Shown here in pieces: positions 22,736 through 33,267 of a stretch of 64,000 bases of DNA. Every line of letters starts with the position of its first letter. Position 1 is the stretch's first letter. A model generated the notes under the pieces. It worked only from the letters and a program-made list of their open reading frames with translations. It ran no database searches and was not told the DNA's origin. The stretch comes from Zea mays (lineage: Eukaryota > Streptophyta > Magnoliopsida > Poales > Poaceae): assembly GCF_902167145.1 (NCBI RefSeq), contig NC_050102.1:13950850-14014849 (forward strand). The letters run 5' to 3'. A program made the translations under genes and the position numbers.

Positions 22736-24440
22736 GGATCGGAGTCCCTCGCCCGAACCACCTGGTCCGCAGGCCTTCAGCCGGGCCATCCGACGGGCGC
22801 CGTTCCCGACCCGGTTCCGACCCCCGACTACTATCACAAAGTACTCGAGGGAGACGAGACCGAAACTGTGGCTCGCGGACTACCGTCTGGCCTGCCAACT
22901 GGGTGGAACGGACGATGACAACCTCATCATCCGCAACCTCCCCCTGTTCCTCTCCGACACCGCTCGCGCCTGGTTGGAGCACCTGCCTCCGGGGCAGATC
23001 TCCAACTGGGACGACCTAGTCCAAGCTTTCGCCGGCAATTTCCAGGGCACGTACGTGCGCCCCGGGAATTCCTGGGACCTCCGAAGCTGCCGGCAGCAGC
23101 CGGGAGAGTCTCTCCGGGACTACATCCGGCGATTCTCGAAGCAGCGCACCGAGCTGCCCAACATCACCGACTCGGATGTCATCGGCGCGTTCCTCGCCGG
23201 CACCACCTGGCGCGACCTGGTGAGCAAGCTGGGTCGCAAGACCCCCACCAGGGCGAGCGAGCTGATGGACATCGCCACCAAGTTCGCCTCCGGCCAGGAG
23301 GCGGTCGAGGCTATCTTCCAAAAGGACAAGCAGCCCCAGGGCCGCCCATCGGAGGATGCCCCTGAGGCGTCAACTCAGCGCGGCGCCAAGAAGAAGGGCA
23401 AGAAGAAGTCGCAAGCGAAACGCGACGCCGCCGACGCGGACCTTGTCGCCGCCGCCGAGTACAAGAACCCTCGGAAACCCCCCGGAGGTGCCAACCTCTT
23501 CGACAAGATGCTCAAGGAGCCGTGCCCCTATCACCAGGGGCCCATCAAGCACACCCTTGAGGAGTGCGTCTTGCTTCGGCGCCACTTCCACAGGGCCGGG
23601 CCGCCCGCGGAGGGTGGCAGGGCCCGCGACGACGATAAGAAGGAAGATCACCAAGCAGGAGAGTTCCTCGAGGTCCGCGACTGCTTCATGATCTACGGTG
23701 GGCAAGCGGCGAACGCCTCGGCTCGGCACCGCAAGCAAGAGCGTCGGGAGGTCTGCTCGGTGAAGGTGGCGGCGCCAGTCTACCTAGACTGGTCCAACAA
23801 GCCCATCACCTTCGACCAGGCTGACCACCCCGACCATGTGCCGAGTCCGGGGAAATACCCGCTCGTCGTCGACCCCGTCATCGACGACGTTAGGCTCACC
23901 AAGGTCCTCATGGACGGAGGCAGCAGCCTCAACATCATCTACGCCGAGACCCTCGGGCTCCTGCGTGTCGATCTGTCCTCCGTCCGAGCAGGCGCTGCGC
24001 CCTTCCATGGGATCATTCCCGGGAAGCGCGTCCAGCCCCTCGGACAACTCAAGCTTCCCGTCTGCTTCAGAACACCCTCCAACTTCCGAAGGGAGACCCT
24101 GACGTTCGAGGTGGTCGGGTTCCGAGGAACCTACCACGCGGTACTGGGAAGACCATGCTACGCGAAGTTCATGGCTGTCCCCAACTACACCTACCTGAAG
24201 CTCAAGATGCCGGGCCCCAATGGGATCATCACCGTCGGCCCCACGTACAAACACGCGTTCGAATGCGACGTGGAGTGCGTGGAGTACGCCGAGGCCCTCG
24301 CCGAGTCCGAGGCCCTCATCGCCGACCTGGAGAGCCTCTCGAAGGAGGTGCCAGACGTGAAGCGTCATGCCGGCAACTTTGAGCCAGCGGAGACGGTTAA
24401 GTCCGTCCCCTTCGACCCCAGCGGCGACGCCTCCAAGTAG
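22736..24440 (+). pseudogene. Huck gag core and aspartic protease
   Basis: The frame is open from about 22,740 to a stop at 24438-24440. It contains the retrotransposon gag core (WLADYRLACQLGG, then ARAWLEHLPPGQISNWDDLV). A lysine-rich nucleic-acid-binding stretch follows (GAKKKGKKKSQAKR), with a CPYHQGPIKHTLEEC zinc-knuckle-like segment. The pepsin-like protease core follows, with active-site-like VLMDGGSSLNIIY and later GRPCYAKFMAVPNY. The product would process gag and pol in virus-like particles. The stop separates it from RT in the same frame, and a second stop lies at 24471-24473. Confidence 0.85.
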
Positions 24441-24479
24441 ATCCGGATCGGCTCCGGGCTCGATCCCAAATAGGAAGCA

Positions 24480-25910
24480 GTGATCGTCGACTTTCTCCGC
24501 GCGAACGCCGACGTTTTCGCGTGGAGTCCCTCGGACATGCCCGGCATACCGAGGGATGTCGCCGAGCACTCGCTGGACATCCGAGCCGGGGCCCGACCCG
24601 TCAAGCAGCCTCTGCACCGATTCGACGAGGAGAAGCGCAGAGCCATAGGCGAGGAGATCCACAAGCTAATGGCGGCAGGGTTCATCAAAGAGGTATTCCA
24701 TCCCGAATGGCTTGCCAACCCTGTGCTTGTGAGAAAGAAAGGGGGGAAATGGCGGATGTGGGTGGACTACACTGGTCTCAACAAAGCATGTCCGAAGGTT
24801 CCCTACCCTCTGCCTCGCATCGATCAAATCGTGGATTCCACTGCTGGGTGCAAAACCCTGTCTTTCCTCGATGCCTACTCAGGGTATCATCAAATCAGGA
24901 TGAAAGAGTCCGACCAGCTTGCGACTTCTTTCATCACACCCTTCGGCATGTACTGCTATGTCACCATGCCGTTCGGCTTGAGGAATGCGGGCGCGACGTA
25001 CCAACGGTGCATGAACCATGTGTTCGGCGAACACATTGGCCGCACGGTCGAAGCCTACGTCGATGACATCGTAGTCAAGACGAGGAAAGCTTCCGACCTC
25101 CTTTCTGACCTTGAAGTGACATTCCGATGTCTCAAGGCGAAAGGCGTCAAGCTCAATCCCGAGAAGTGTGTCTTCGGGGTGCCCCGAGGCATGCTCTTGG
25201 GGTTCATCATCTCCGAGCGGGGCATCGAAGCCAACCCGGAGAAGATCGCAGCCATCACCAGCATGGGGCCCATCAAGGACTTGAAAGGCGTACATAGGGT
25301 CATGGGATGTCTCGCGGCTCTGAGCCGCTTCATCTCACGCCTCGGCGAAAGAGGTCTACCTCTGTACCGCCTCTTGAGGAAGGCCGAGTGCTTCACTTGG
25401 ACCCCTGAGGCCGAGGAAGCCCTCGGGAACTTGAAGGCGCTCCTCACAAAGGCGCCTATCTTGGTGCCCCCAGCTGCCGGAGAAGCCCTCTTGGTCTACG
25501 TCGCCGCGACCACTCAGGTGGTTAGCGCCGCGATTGTGGTCGAGAGGCAAGAAGAGGGGCATGCATTGCCCGTTCAGAGGCCAGTTTACTTCGTCAGCGA
25601 GGTACTGTCCGAAACCAAGATCCGCTACCCACAAGTTCAGAAGCTGCTGTATGCGGTGATCCTGACACGGCGGAAGTTGCGACACTACTTCGAGTCTCAT
25701 CCGGTAACCGTGGTGTCATCCTTCCCCCTGGGGGAGATCATCCAGTGCCGAGAGGCCTCGGGTAGGATTGCAAAGTGGGCGGTGGAAATCATGGGCGAGA
25801 CAATCTCGTTCGCCCCTCGGAAGGCCATCAAGTCCCAGGTCTTGGCGGACTTTGTGGCCGAATGGGTCGACACCCAGCTACCGACGGCTCCGATCCAACC
25901 GGAGCTCTAG
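24480..25910 (+). pseudogene. Huck reverse transcriptase and first RNase H
   Basis: This is an open 476-residue frame. RT motifs appear in order: the [16 protein letters not shown] start, [11 protein letters not shown] (first catalytic Asp), [15 protein letters not shown], and the catalytic [10 protein letters not shown] Ty3-type RNase H follows ([19 protein letters not shown] to [11 protein letters not shown]). Its first strand shows VYVAAT where an acidic residue is usual. The frame is the same as gag-PR upstream and the second RNase H downstream. Only stop codons at 24438-24440, 24471-24473 and 25908-25910 split them, so pol was once a single frame with gag. Confidence 0.88.
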
Positions 25911-25913
25911 ACC

Positions 25914-26798
25914 ATGTTTTTCGATGGGTCGTTGATGAAGACGGGAGCCGGCGCAGGCCTACTCTTCATCTCGCCCCTCAGGAAACACATACGCTATGTG
26001 CTACGCCTCCATTTCCCGGTGTCCAACAATGTGGCTGAGTATGAGGCTCTGGTCAACGGGTTGCGGATCGCCATCGAGCTAGGGGTCCGACGCCTCGACG
26101 CTCGCGGTGACTCGCAGCTCGTCATCGACCAAGTCATGAAGAACTCCCACTGCCGCGACCCGAAGATGGAGGCCTACTGCGATGAGGTTCGGCGCCTGGA
26201 AGACAAATTCTACGGGCTCGAGCTCAACCACATCGCCCGGCGCTACAACGAGACTGCGGACGAGCTGGCTAAAATAGCCTCGGGGCGAACAACGGTTCCC
26301 CCGGACGTCTTCTCCCGAGACCTGCATCAACCCTCCATCAAGATCGACGACACGCCCGAGCCCGAGGCACCCTCGGCCCAGCCCGAGGTAACCTCAGCTC
26401 AGTCCGAGGTATCTTCGGCACGGCCCGAGGCACCCTCAGCCCGGCCCGAGCCACCCTCGGTTCAGCCCTCGGCACCCTCGGCACCTGAGGGTGAGACGCT
26501 GCACGTCGAGGAGGAGAGAAGTGGGGTCACGCCTAATCAAAACTGCCAGACCCCGTACCTGCAATATCTCCACCGAGGAGAGCTACCCCTCGACCGAGCC
26601 GAGACTCGGCGGTTGGCGCGACGCGCCAAGTCGTTCGTCTTGCTGGGCGATGAGAAGGAGCTCTACCACCGCAGCCCCTCTAGCATCCTCCAGCGATGCA
26701 TCTCCGTCGCCGAAGGTCAGGAACTCCTGCGAGAGATACACTCGGGGGCTTGCGGCCATCACGCAGCGCCTCGAGCCCTTGTCGGGAATGCTTTCTGA
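25914..26798 (+). pseudogene. Huck second (archaeal-type) RNase H and integrase zinc region
   Basis: The segment begins MFFDGSLMKTGAGAGLLFIS and shows the acidic triad as FFDGS, EYEAL and GDSQLVIDQ. It ends with an NHIARRYNETADELAKIAS helix, as in the extra RNase H of Tat-lineage gypsy elements. A low-complexity linker of repeated (A/S)PSA(R/Q)PE units follows at about 26,350-26,500. The integrase zinc-binding start (HSGACGHHAAPRAL) comes next. A TGA at 26796-26798 and a TAG shortly after cut it from the integrase core. Confidence 0.85.
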
Positions 26799-26822
26799 CA
26801 AGGCTTCTAGTGGCCGACGGCG

Positions 26823-27783
26823 GTGGCTGACGCCACTAGAATTGTCCGCACCTGCGAAGGGTGTCAATTCTACGCGAGGCAGACCCACCTGCCCGCTCAG
26901 GCTCTGCAGACGATACCCATCACCTGGCCTTTCGCTGTGTGGGGTCTGGATCTCATTGGCCCCTTGCAGAAGGCACCCGGGGGCTACACGCACCTGCTGG
27001 TCGCCATCGACAAATTCTCCAAGTGGATCGAGGTCCGACCTCTGAACAACATCAGGTCCGAGCAGGCAGTGGCGTTCTTCACCAACATCATCCATCGCTT
27101 CGGGGTCCCGAACTCCATCATCACCGACAACGGCACCCAGTTCACCGGCAGAAAGTTCTTGGACTTCTGCGAGGATCACCACATCCGGGTGGACTGGGCC
27201 GCCGTGGCTCATCCCATGTCAAATGGGCAAGTAGAGCGTGCCAACGGCATGATTCTACAAGGGCTCAAGCCTCGGATCTACAACGACCTCAACAAGTTCG
27301 GCAAACGATGGATGAAGGAACTCCCCTCGGTGGTCTGGAGCCTGGGGACAATGCCGAGCCGAGCCACGGGCTTCACGCCGTTCTTCCTAGTCTACGGTGC
27401 CGAGGCCGTCTTGCCCACAGACCTGGAATACGGCTCCCCGAGGACGAGGGCCTACAGCGATCAAAGCAACCAAGCTAGCCGAGAAGACTCGCTGGACCAG
27501 CTGGAGGAGGCTCGGGACAAGGCCTTACTACACTCGGCGCGGTACCAGCAGTCCCTGCGACGCTACCACGCCCGAGGGGTCCGGTCCCGAGACCTCTAGG
27601 TGGGCGACCTGGTGCTTCGGCTGCGACAAGACGCCCGAGGGAGGCACAAGCTCACGCCCCCTGGGAGGGACCTTTCGTCATCGCCAAGGTTCTGAAGCCC
27701 GGAATGTACAAGCTGGCCAACAGTCAAGGCGAGGTCTACGACAACGCTTGGAACATCCAACAGCTACGTCGCTTCTACCCTTA
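26823..27783 (+). pseudogene. Huck integrase core and C-terminal tail
   Basis: The zinc region finishes with CEGCQFYA. The DDE core follows with GLDLIGPLQ, SIITDNGTQFTGR and GQVERANGM as the three acidic positions. The frame ends at a TAG at 27597-27599. Beyond it a GDLVLRLRQDARGRHKL stretch continues in the same frame, and after a small frameshift the usual C-terminal beta fold (VIAKVLKPGMYKLAN, AWNIQQLRRFYP) runs to 27783. Confidence 0.85.
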
Positions 27784-30700
27784 AGATGTTTTCAAGTTGT
27801 TCATATACCTCGCACCCACACAAAGTTTAGTCATCAAGGAAGGGTCGGCCTCGCCTCGGCAAAGCCCGACCCTCCCTCGGGGGCTAAAAGGGGGGGGAAC
27901 CCCCTCTGCGTCGAAATTTTCCTCGAAGAAAGATCTTTTCTGCCAGAATGTCCTTCGTGCTTTTTGACTACTTCGAAAAGTGGATCCTGAAAACGACGGA
28001 GTACATGTAAGCAGCCAAGGCTGACCGAGCCGAGGGACTCCTACGCCTCCGGGATACGGATACCTCACTCATCACCTTCTGCGATAAGTAACTCACGTTC
28101 GGATAAGTGATTCCGCGGACCGAACAAGTCTTCACGTTCGGAAGCTCTTCTGCCGAAGCGATCCTTCGAGCCTTCTCGACTGCGTCGGTGACAGAGCCCC
28201 ATGGACGGGTAAGAGTGCGCATAAGCGGCAAGGCCGACCGAGCCGAGGGACTCCTATGCCTCCGGGATACGGATACCTCACTCATCACCTTCCGCGAGAA
28301 GCAACTCTCGCTCGCACAAACATCCCTGTTACCGACAAAAAAGTCCAGATACTCGAAACAAGAGGAAAAGAGATGCAGCTTTACAACACAGCGAGGGTGT
28401 GTTTTGGCCTCGGCGGCCGCAGGAAACACACGCTACAAGACAATCCGATCCTGCAGGCTCGGGTCTTGACGCTGGAAGGGGGCAGCAGCACCCTCGGCAT
28501 CGACGACACCTTCGGCGAGGTCCGACCTAGCCTCGGACGGCGACGCGGTCCGAGGATCTCCACTCTAAAGGACGACGTCATCGCCACGCCCGGGCAATCG
28601 CTGCCAGGGTCTTCTCCGGGAATCCGGCCCGAGCAGGCGGCTCGGCCGGTCACCCCGGGGCCTCGGCAAGCCGTCCTCCAAGGACGTCAGCCCGACCCGA
28701 GGCCTCGGCTGGTCAACTCCGGCGTCGGTCCCGCTAACGGACGACCCGGCTAGGCTCCGACCAACCAGGTTTCCTTTTCGAGCCAACTCTACCCCTGTTC
28801 ATGCTGATACCGCTACCCCTGGCCTCGGCTCATCGAAGAGCGGCCAAGGGGTCCCTTTAACTAAGCTAGAGAAGCCTCGGACGACAAGGCCGACTGAGCC
28901 GAGGGACTCCTACGCCTCCGGGATACGGATACCTCACTCGTCACCTTTACACGGGGCGACTCACGCTTGGTGAAGCGGTTCAGACAACCAACAGGCGAGT
29001 CTTAGTGCTCGAAAATGAGGAAAAACACGGCTCCGTGCCAAAATTACATACATGTTCAGGCCTCGACAGCCACAATGAACAAAAACACTGGCATTCAAAG
29101 TGCCATTACAAACGGAACTCTGGTTCCGTCCCCGCGGGTATGAACAACCTCGAGCCTGCGGGGCGACGAACACCGGGGGACCCGCCAGCGACCTCTGCAG
29201 CAGCAGCCATGGTCCCAGGTCGGACGCGGCCGCCGAAGGGCTCTCGTTCGCGTTCCCGCTCAAGGGACGCGAACCAGCTATTAAAGCCAAAGAGCGGGCC
29301 GCTCCCAAGCGCACCGGCAGGTCCTCGCTGCCGTCCTCGCCGCGAATGCAAGGAAGAGGGCGGAATGTTGCATCCTAGCTGGGCAGCAACAGTTCGCCTT
29401 CCCCGGCATGGCTGGAGGACATCTCCTCCGCAGAGCTGGAGGGTGTTTGCCACCACCAGAAGCTGGAAGAAGAGGTGGCCCGTCGGCCCGCGCGGGAGGT
29501 AGAGCCCCGGCTCGCCTCGCTCCCCGCCCCAGCGAGGATGACGAACACCCTCGACGCTGAGGGCGGGACCGAGATCACAGCCCGACTTGCCTCTCCCCAT
29601 CCAGGGGCTGGAGGTCACCGTCTTGGGTGACCACCAGCGGAGGGGTGCAACCGGGCTGTGTGATGAAAATCCTTGAAGCTGAACGATGGCTGAAAGGTAC
29701 CAACTCCCACGGAGTTGCGTTCCTCCAACGATGAGGCGGAAAGACGGCGGGTATCCCCCATCCGAGGGCTTGGAAGGTGGAAAGACACGATGCATAAGGG
29801 AGCGCGAAGACATGGTCGCCTTCCAAAGGGGGTCACCCTCCTTTTAAAGGTGATTCTCCCTACTTGCGCCCCCAACCGTCGTGGGCTGAGTCTTCTCTAA
29901 CACACTCTAAGGTCCTCCCCTGCGGCGCAGGGGCTGGGTCCCACACGTCATGCAAACCGGCTCAGAGCAGAAGAAGCCAAACCGCCGTGCGCGGTGCGCG
30001 CAATCGCCCAGCGGTTACAAGTGACCCTCCACTTTTGCCCAAACCAACGGGCGAAAGGGGCGGGCAGACATGCAGGCGGCATGCAACCGCGCCAAGTGGG
30101 CGCGCTTCTCCGACTCCCAACACGCCCATCATGGAGGCCCAGGCCCACGCGTCATGCAACCGGCGCGCCGAATGCTTCATGTATGCAACTGCACCGCCAC
30201 TTGCGCCACCACCTCGCCTCCTCGACTGCGGAACCAATACCGCGACTCGAGGCGACCCAGCGCACAACCCAGCAGCGCCAGCCTGGCGCGGCGGTCAGTG
30301 CGGCCAAAAATGGGCCGGCAGTAATGACGGTGGCAGGCGGGCAGGAGCAGCGGTCACGTCGTCAGCCAAGCTCACGTCCCATCCGGGGGCAGCGAGAGAA
30401 CCCTCTCTCACGGCGTGAAGACAACACGCCCGTGTTCCGTTCCTCGAACGGCTCGCGCATGCGCAACGGCCGCCCCGCCAACCACTCGCCCCGTCGCATT
30501 AACTCCGCGGCGGGACAGGCGACGCCTCTGGCAGGAGAAGCGGGCGACGCTTCGCCTTCGCCATAATGACCGCGTCAGTAAAGGTACGCCGCGTCGTTCG
30601 ATTTCGTATCCTTTTCCTTTTTTCCTCTTTCTCTCTCTTGCAACAGGGACCAGGAAAGGGGGATACCCCGAAAAGGATCCTTCCCCGGGAAGGAACCAGG

Positions 30701-31653
30701 CTCCGAGCCTCCCTACTGATCAGAGGTTCGAAGGCTGGCCCCCCGGAAGGGTTCGACAGCCGCCTCAGATCGCGTGGGCCCTACACCCACTACTGGTCAG
30801 AGGTTCGAAGGTCGGCCCCTCGGAAGGGTTCCATGGCCGCCTCAGGCTACTCGGGCTCCGCACCCATTACTGATCAGGGGTTCGAAGGCTGGCCCCCGAA
30901 GGGTTCACATCCGCCTCAGACGCCGAGCGAGGGATGACCATGGGTACGTTCGATACATAACCAAGGCTCGGGCTGCGCTCCCGAGGTACCCTAGGACATT
31001 TCCGAGACCAGCGGGAACGATCTTGTAACGGAATCCCATCAGAGGGAGGCATCGAGCCCTCGGACCCCGTCGCCAGGGGACCGGGTCCGGTAGATCACCC
31101 GCAGGTACTTTTGGGCGTGCCTCTGGGCCCCTAGCCGACCCCTAACGAACGGGGCACGGACGTCCACTCGGATTACCCGCTTGCAGCTCACCGGAGACAC
31201 CATGTTCGGCGCCCATCGAGGGAAACATGGCGCTTTCCCCCCCTCCTCCTTGCGGAAAGGCGACGCAGGGGCGTATGTAAAAAAGCCGAGTCTGTCCCTG
31301 ATCGCCCTCTCGCCCTGTGCAGAGGCTCGGGGGCTGCTCTCGCAAAACCGGCTCCGGCCGAACCGTTGACAGCGTCAACATACCAGCCCGAGAACTTGGG
31401 ACCCGACCGTACACCCGGGCTACGGCCAGCTCGCATGAGGGAACAACCAGACCAGCCGAAGCATTACGCGAGGCATTAAGACCTCGAAGGAGTGAAACCA
31501 CTCCTCCGAGGCCTCGGGGGCTACACCCGGCGGGTGCGCTTGCGCGCACCCACCGGAACAAAACGCAACCGAGAAAGGCTGGTCTCCTTGCAAAAAAGTG
31601 CGACGAAAGCCTCCAAGCGAGTGCTAACACTCCCTTCGAGGCTTGGGGGCTAC
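27784..31653 (+). other. Huck 3' non-coding region
   Basis: About 3.9 kb lies between pol and the 3' LTR. It holds three copies of a unit with GAGCCGAGGGACTCCTACGC and GGATACGGATACCTCACTC (near 28,015, 28,230 and 28,890). It also holds three copies of a GGTTCGAAGGCTGGCCCC unit (near 30,720-30,900) and an antisense module described separately. A purine-rich CTTGGGGGCTAC just before the LTR is the likely polypurine tract. No sense-strand protein is recognised. Confidence 0.7.
29100..30170 (-). other. Antisense module of Huck (promoter-like repeats plus reading frames)
   Basis: Read on the minus strand, there is upstream sequence with CGGTTGCATGACG-type words, a TTTAAAAGG box at 29850-29841, and an ATG at 29813 about 30 bases later. 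Frames with SSLEERNSVGVG, PSFSFKDFHHTAR and LSAIVQLQGFSSHSP follow. Element B has the same order and related sequence in its own antisense orientation. No domain is recognised. The frames shift relative to each other between the two elements, so I cannot say which reading frame, if any, is translated. Confidence 0.6.
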
Positions 31654-33262
31654 TGTCGGGGACCATAATTAGGGGTACCCTCAAGGCTCCTAATTCTCAG
31701 CTCGTAACCCCCATCAGCATAAAGCTGCAAAGGCCTGATGGGCGCGATTAAGTCAGGGATCAGTCCATTCGAGGGACTCGATCACGCCTCGCCCGAGCCT
31801 AGCCTCGGACAAGGGTAGCCGACTTCGGAGGATTTCCGTCTCGCCCGAGGCCCCCCTCCAGCGGCGAACATATTTCCGGCTCGCCCGAGGCCCTGCCTTT
31901 GCCAAGAAGCAACCCTGACTAAATCGCCGCACCGACCGACCAAATCGCAGGAGCATTTAATGCAAAGGTGGCCTGACACCTTTATCCTGACGCGCGCCCC
32001 CAGCCGGTAGAGCCGAAGTGACCGCCGTCACTTCGCCGCTCCACTGACCGGCCTGACAGAAGGACAGCGCCGCCTGCGCCACTCCGACTGCGGTGCCACT
32101 TGACAGAGTGAGACTGACAGGCCGAAGGCACCATAGGAAGCTCCGCTTCGCCCGACCCAGGGCTCGGACTCGGGCTAAGTCCCGGAAGACGACGAACTCC
32201 GCTCCGCCCGACCCAGGGCTCGGACTCGGGCTAAGTCCCGGAAGACGGCGAACTCCGCTCCGCCCGACCCAGGGCTCGGACTCGGGCTCAGCCCCAGAAG
32301 ACGACGAACTCCGCTCCGCCCGACCCAGGGCTCGGACTTGGGCTCAGCCCCAGAAGACGACGAACTCCGCTTCGCCCGACCCAGGGCTCGGACTTGGGCT
32401 CAGCCCTAGAAGACGACGAACTCCGCTCCGCCCGACCTAGGGCTCGGACTTGGGCTCAGCCCTAGAAGACGACGAACTCCGCCTCGCCCGACCCAGGGGC
32501 TCGGACTCGACCTCGACCATGGAAGACAGACTCGACCTCGGCTTCGGAGGAGCTTCCACATCGCCCAACCTAGGGCGCAGACCAGCCACGTCAACAGGAG
32601 GCGCCATCATCACCCTACCCCGAGCTGACTCGGGCCGCAGGGAACAAGACCGGCGTCCCATCTGGCTCGCTCCGCCAGATAGGCAATGATGGCGCCCCGC
32701 ATACTCTGTGACGACGGCGGCTCTCAGCCCCCTTACAAAAGCAAGAGGACGTCAGCAAGGACTCAACCGCTCCGACAGCTGTCCCTCCGCCAGGCTCCAT
32801 CGCTCCTCCGACGGCCACGACATCACACCAGCTGGGTGCCAAAATCTCTCCGGCTGCCACAACGGCATGTACTTAGGGCGCTAGCTCTCCTCCGCTAGAC
32901 ACGTAGCACTCTGCTACACCCCCCATTGTACACCTGGATCCTCTCCTTACGCCTATAAAAGGAAGGACCAGGGCCCTCTTAGAGAGGGTTGGCCGCGCGG
33001 GGACGAGGACGAGACAGGCGCTCGCTTGAAGCCGCTCGCTCCCTCTCCCGCGTGGACGCTTGTAACCCCCTACTGCAAGCGCACTCGACCTGGGCGCGGG
33101 ACGAACACGAAGGCCGCGGGATTCCCACCTCTCTCACGCCGGTCTCCGGCCGCCTCGCTCTCCCCCCTTCGCGCTCGTCCTCGCGCTCGACCCATCTGGG
33201 CTGGGGCACGCAGCGACATTCACTCGTCGGCCCAGGGACCCCCCGGTCTCGAAACACCGACA
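31654..33262 (+). repeat. Huck 3' LTR
   Basis: It is 1,609 bp with the same ends as the 5' LTR. Seven copies of the 56-bp unit are present instead of six. The TATA box is at 32954-32961. Scattered substitutions against the 5' LTR (more than ten seen by eye) show the insertion is not brand new. Confidence 0.93.
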
Positions 33263-33267
33263 CAGCC

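Larger units (their letters stand above)
19600..33262 (+). mobile_element. Full-length Ty3/gypsy (Tat-type) LTR retrotransposon, Huck family
   Basis: Two LTRs beginning TGTCGGGGACCATAATTAGG and ending CCGACA bound a 13.66-kb element. A perfect 5-bp duplication CAGCC flanks it (19595-19599 and 33263-33267). The order is LTR, primer-binding site, gag-PR, RT-RH, second RNase H, integrase, about 3.9 kb of non-coding sequence, then LTR. Size, LTR length and LTR sequence fit the maize Huck family. The second RNase H places it in the Tat lineage. Gag and pol contain several frameshifts and stops, so this copy is defective. It could still be transcribed or mobilised in trans. Confidence 0.93.

Noticed and set aside
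28107..28753. Sense-strand frames in Huck's 3' region as accessory proteins
   Set aside because: They consist of repeated non-coding units and lack any recognisable motif or start context.
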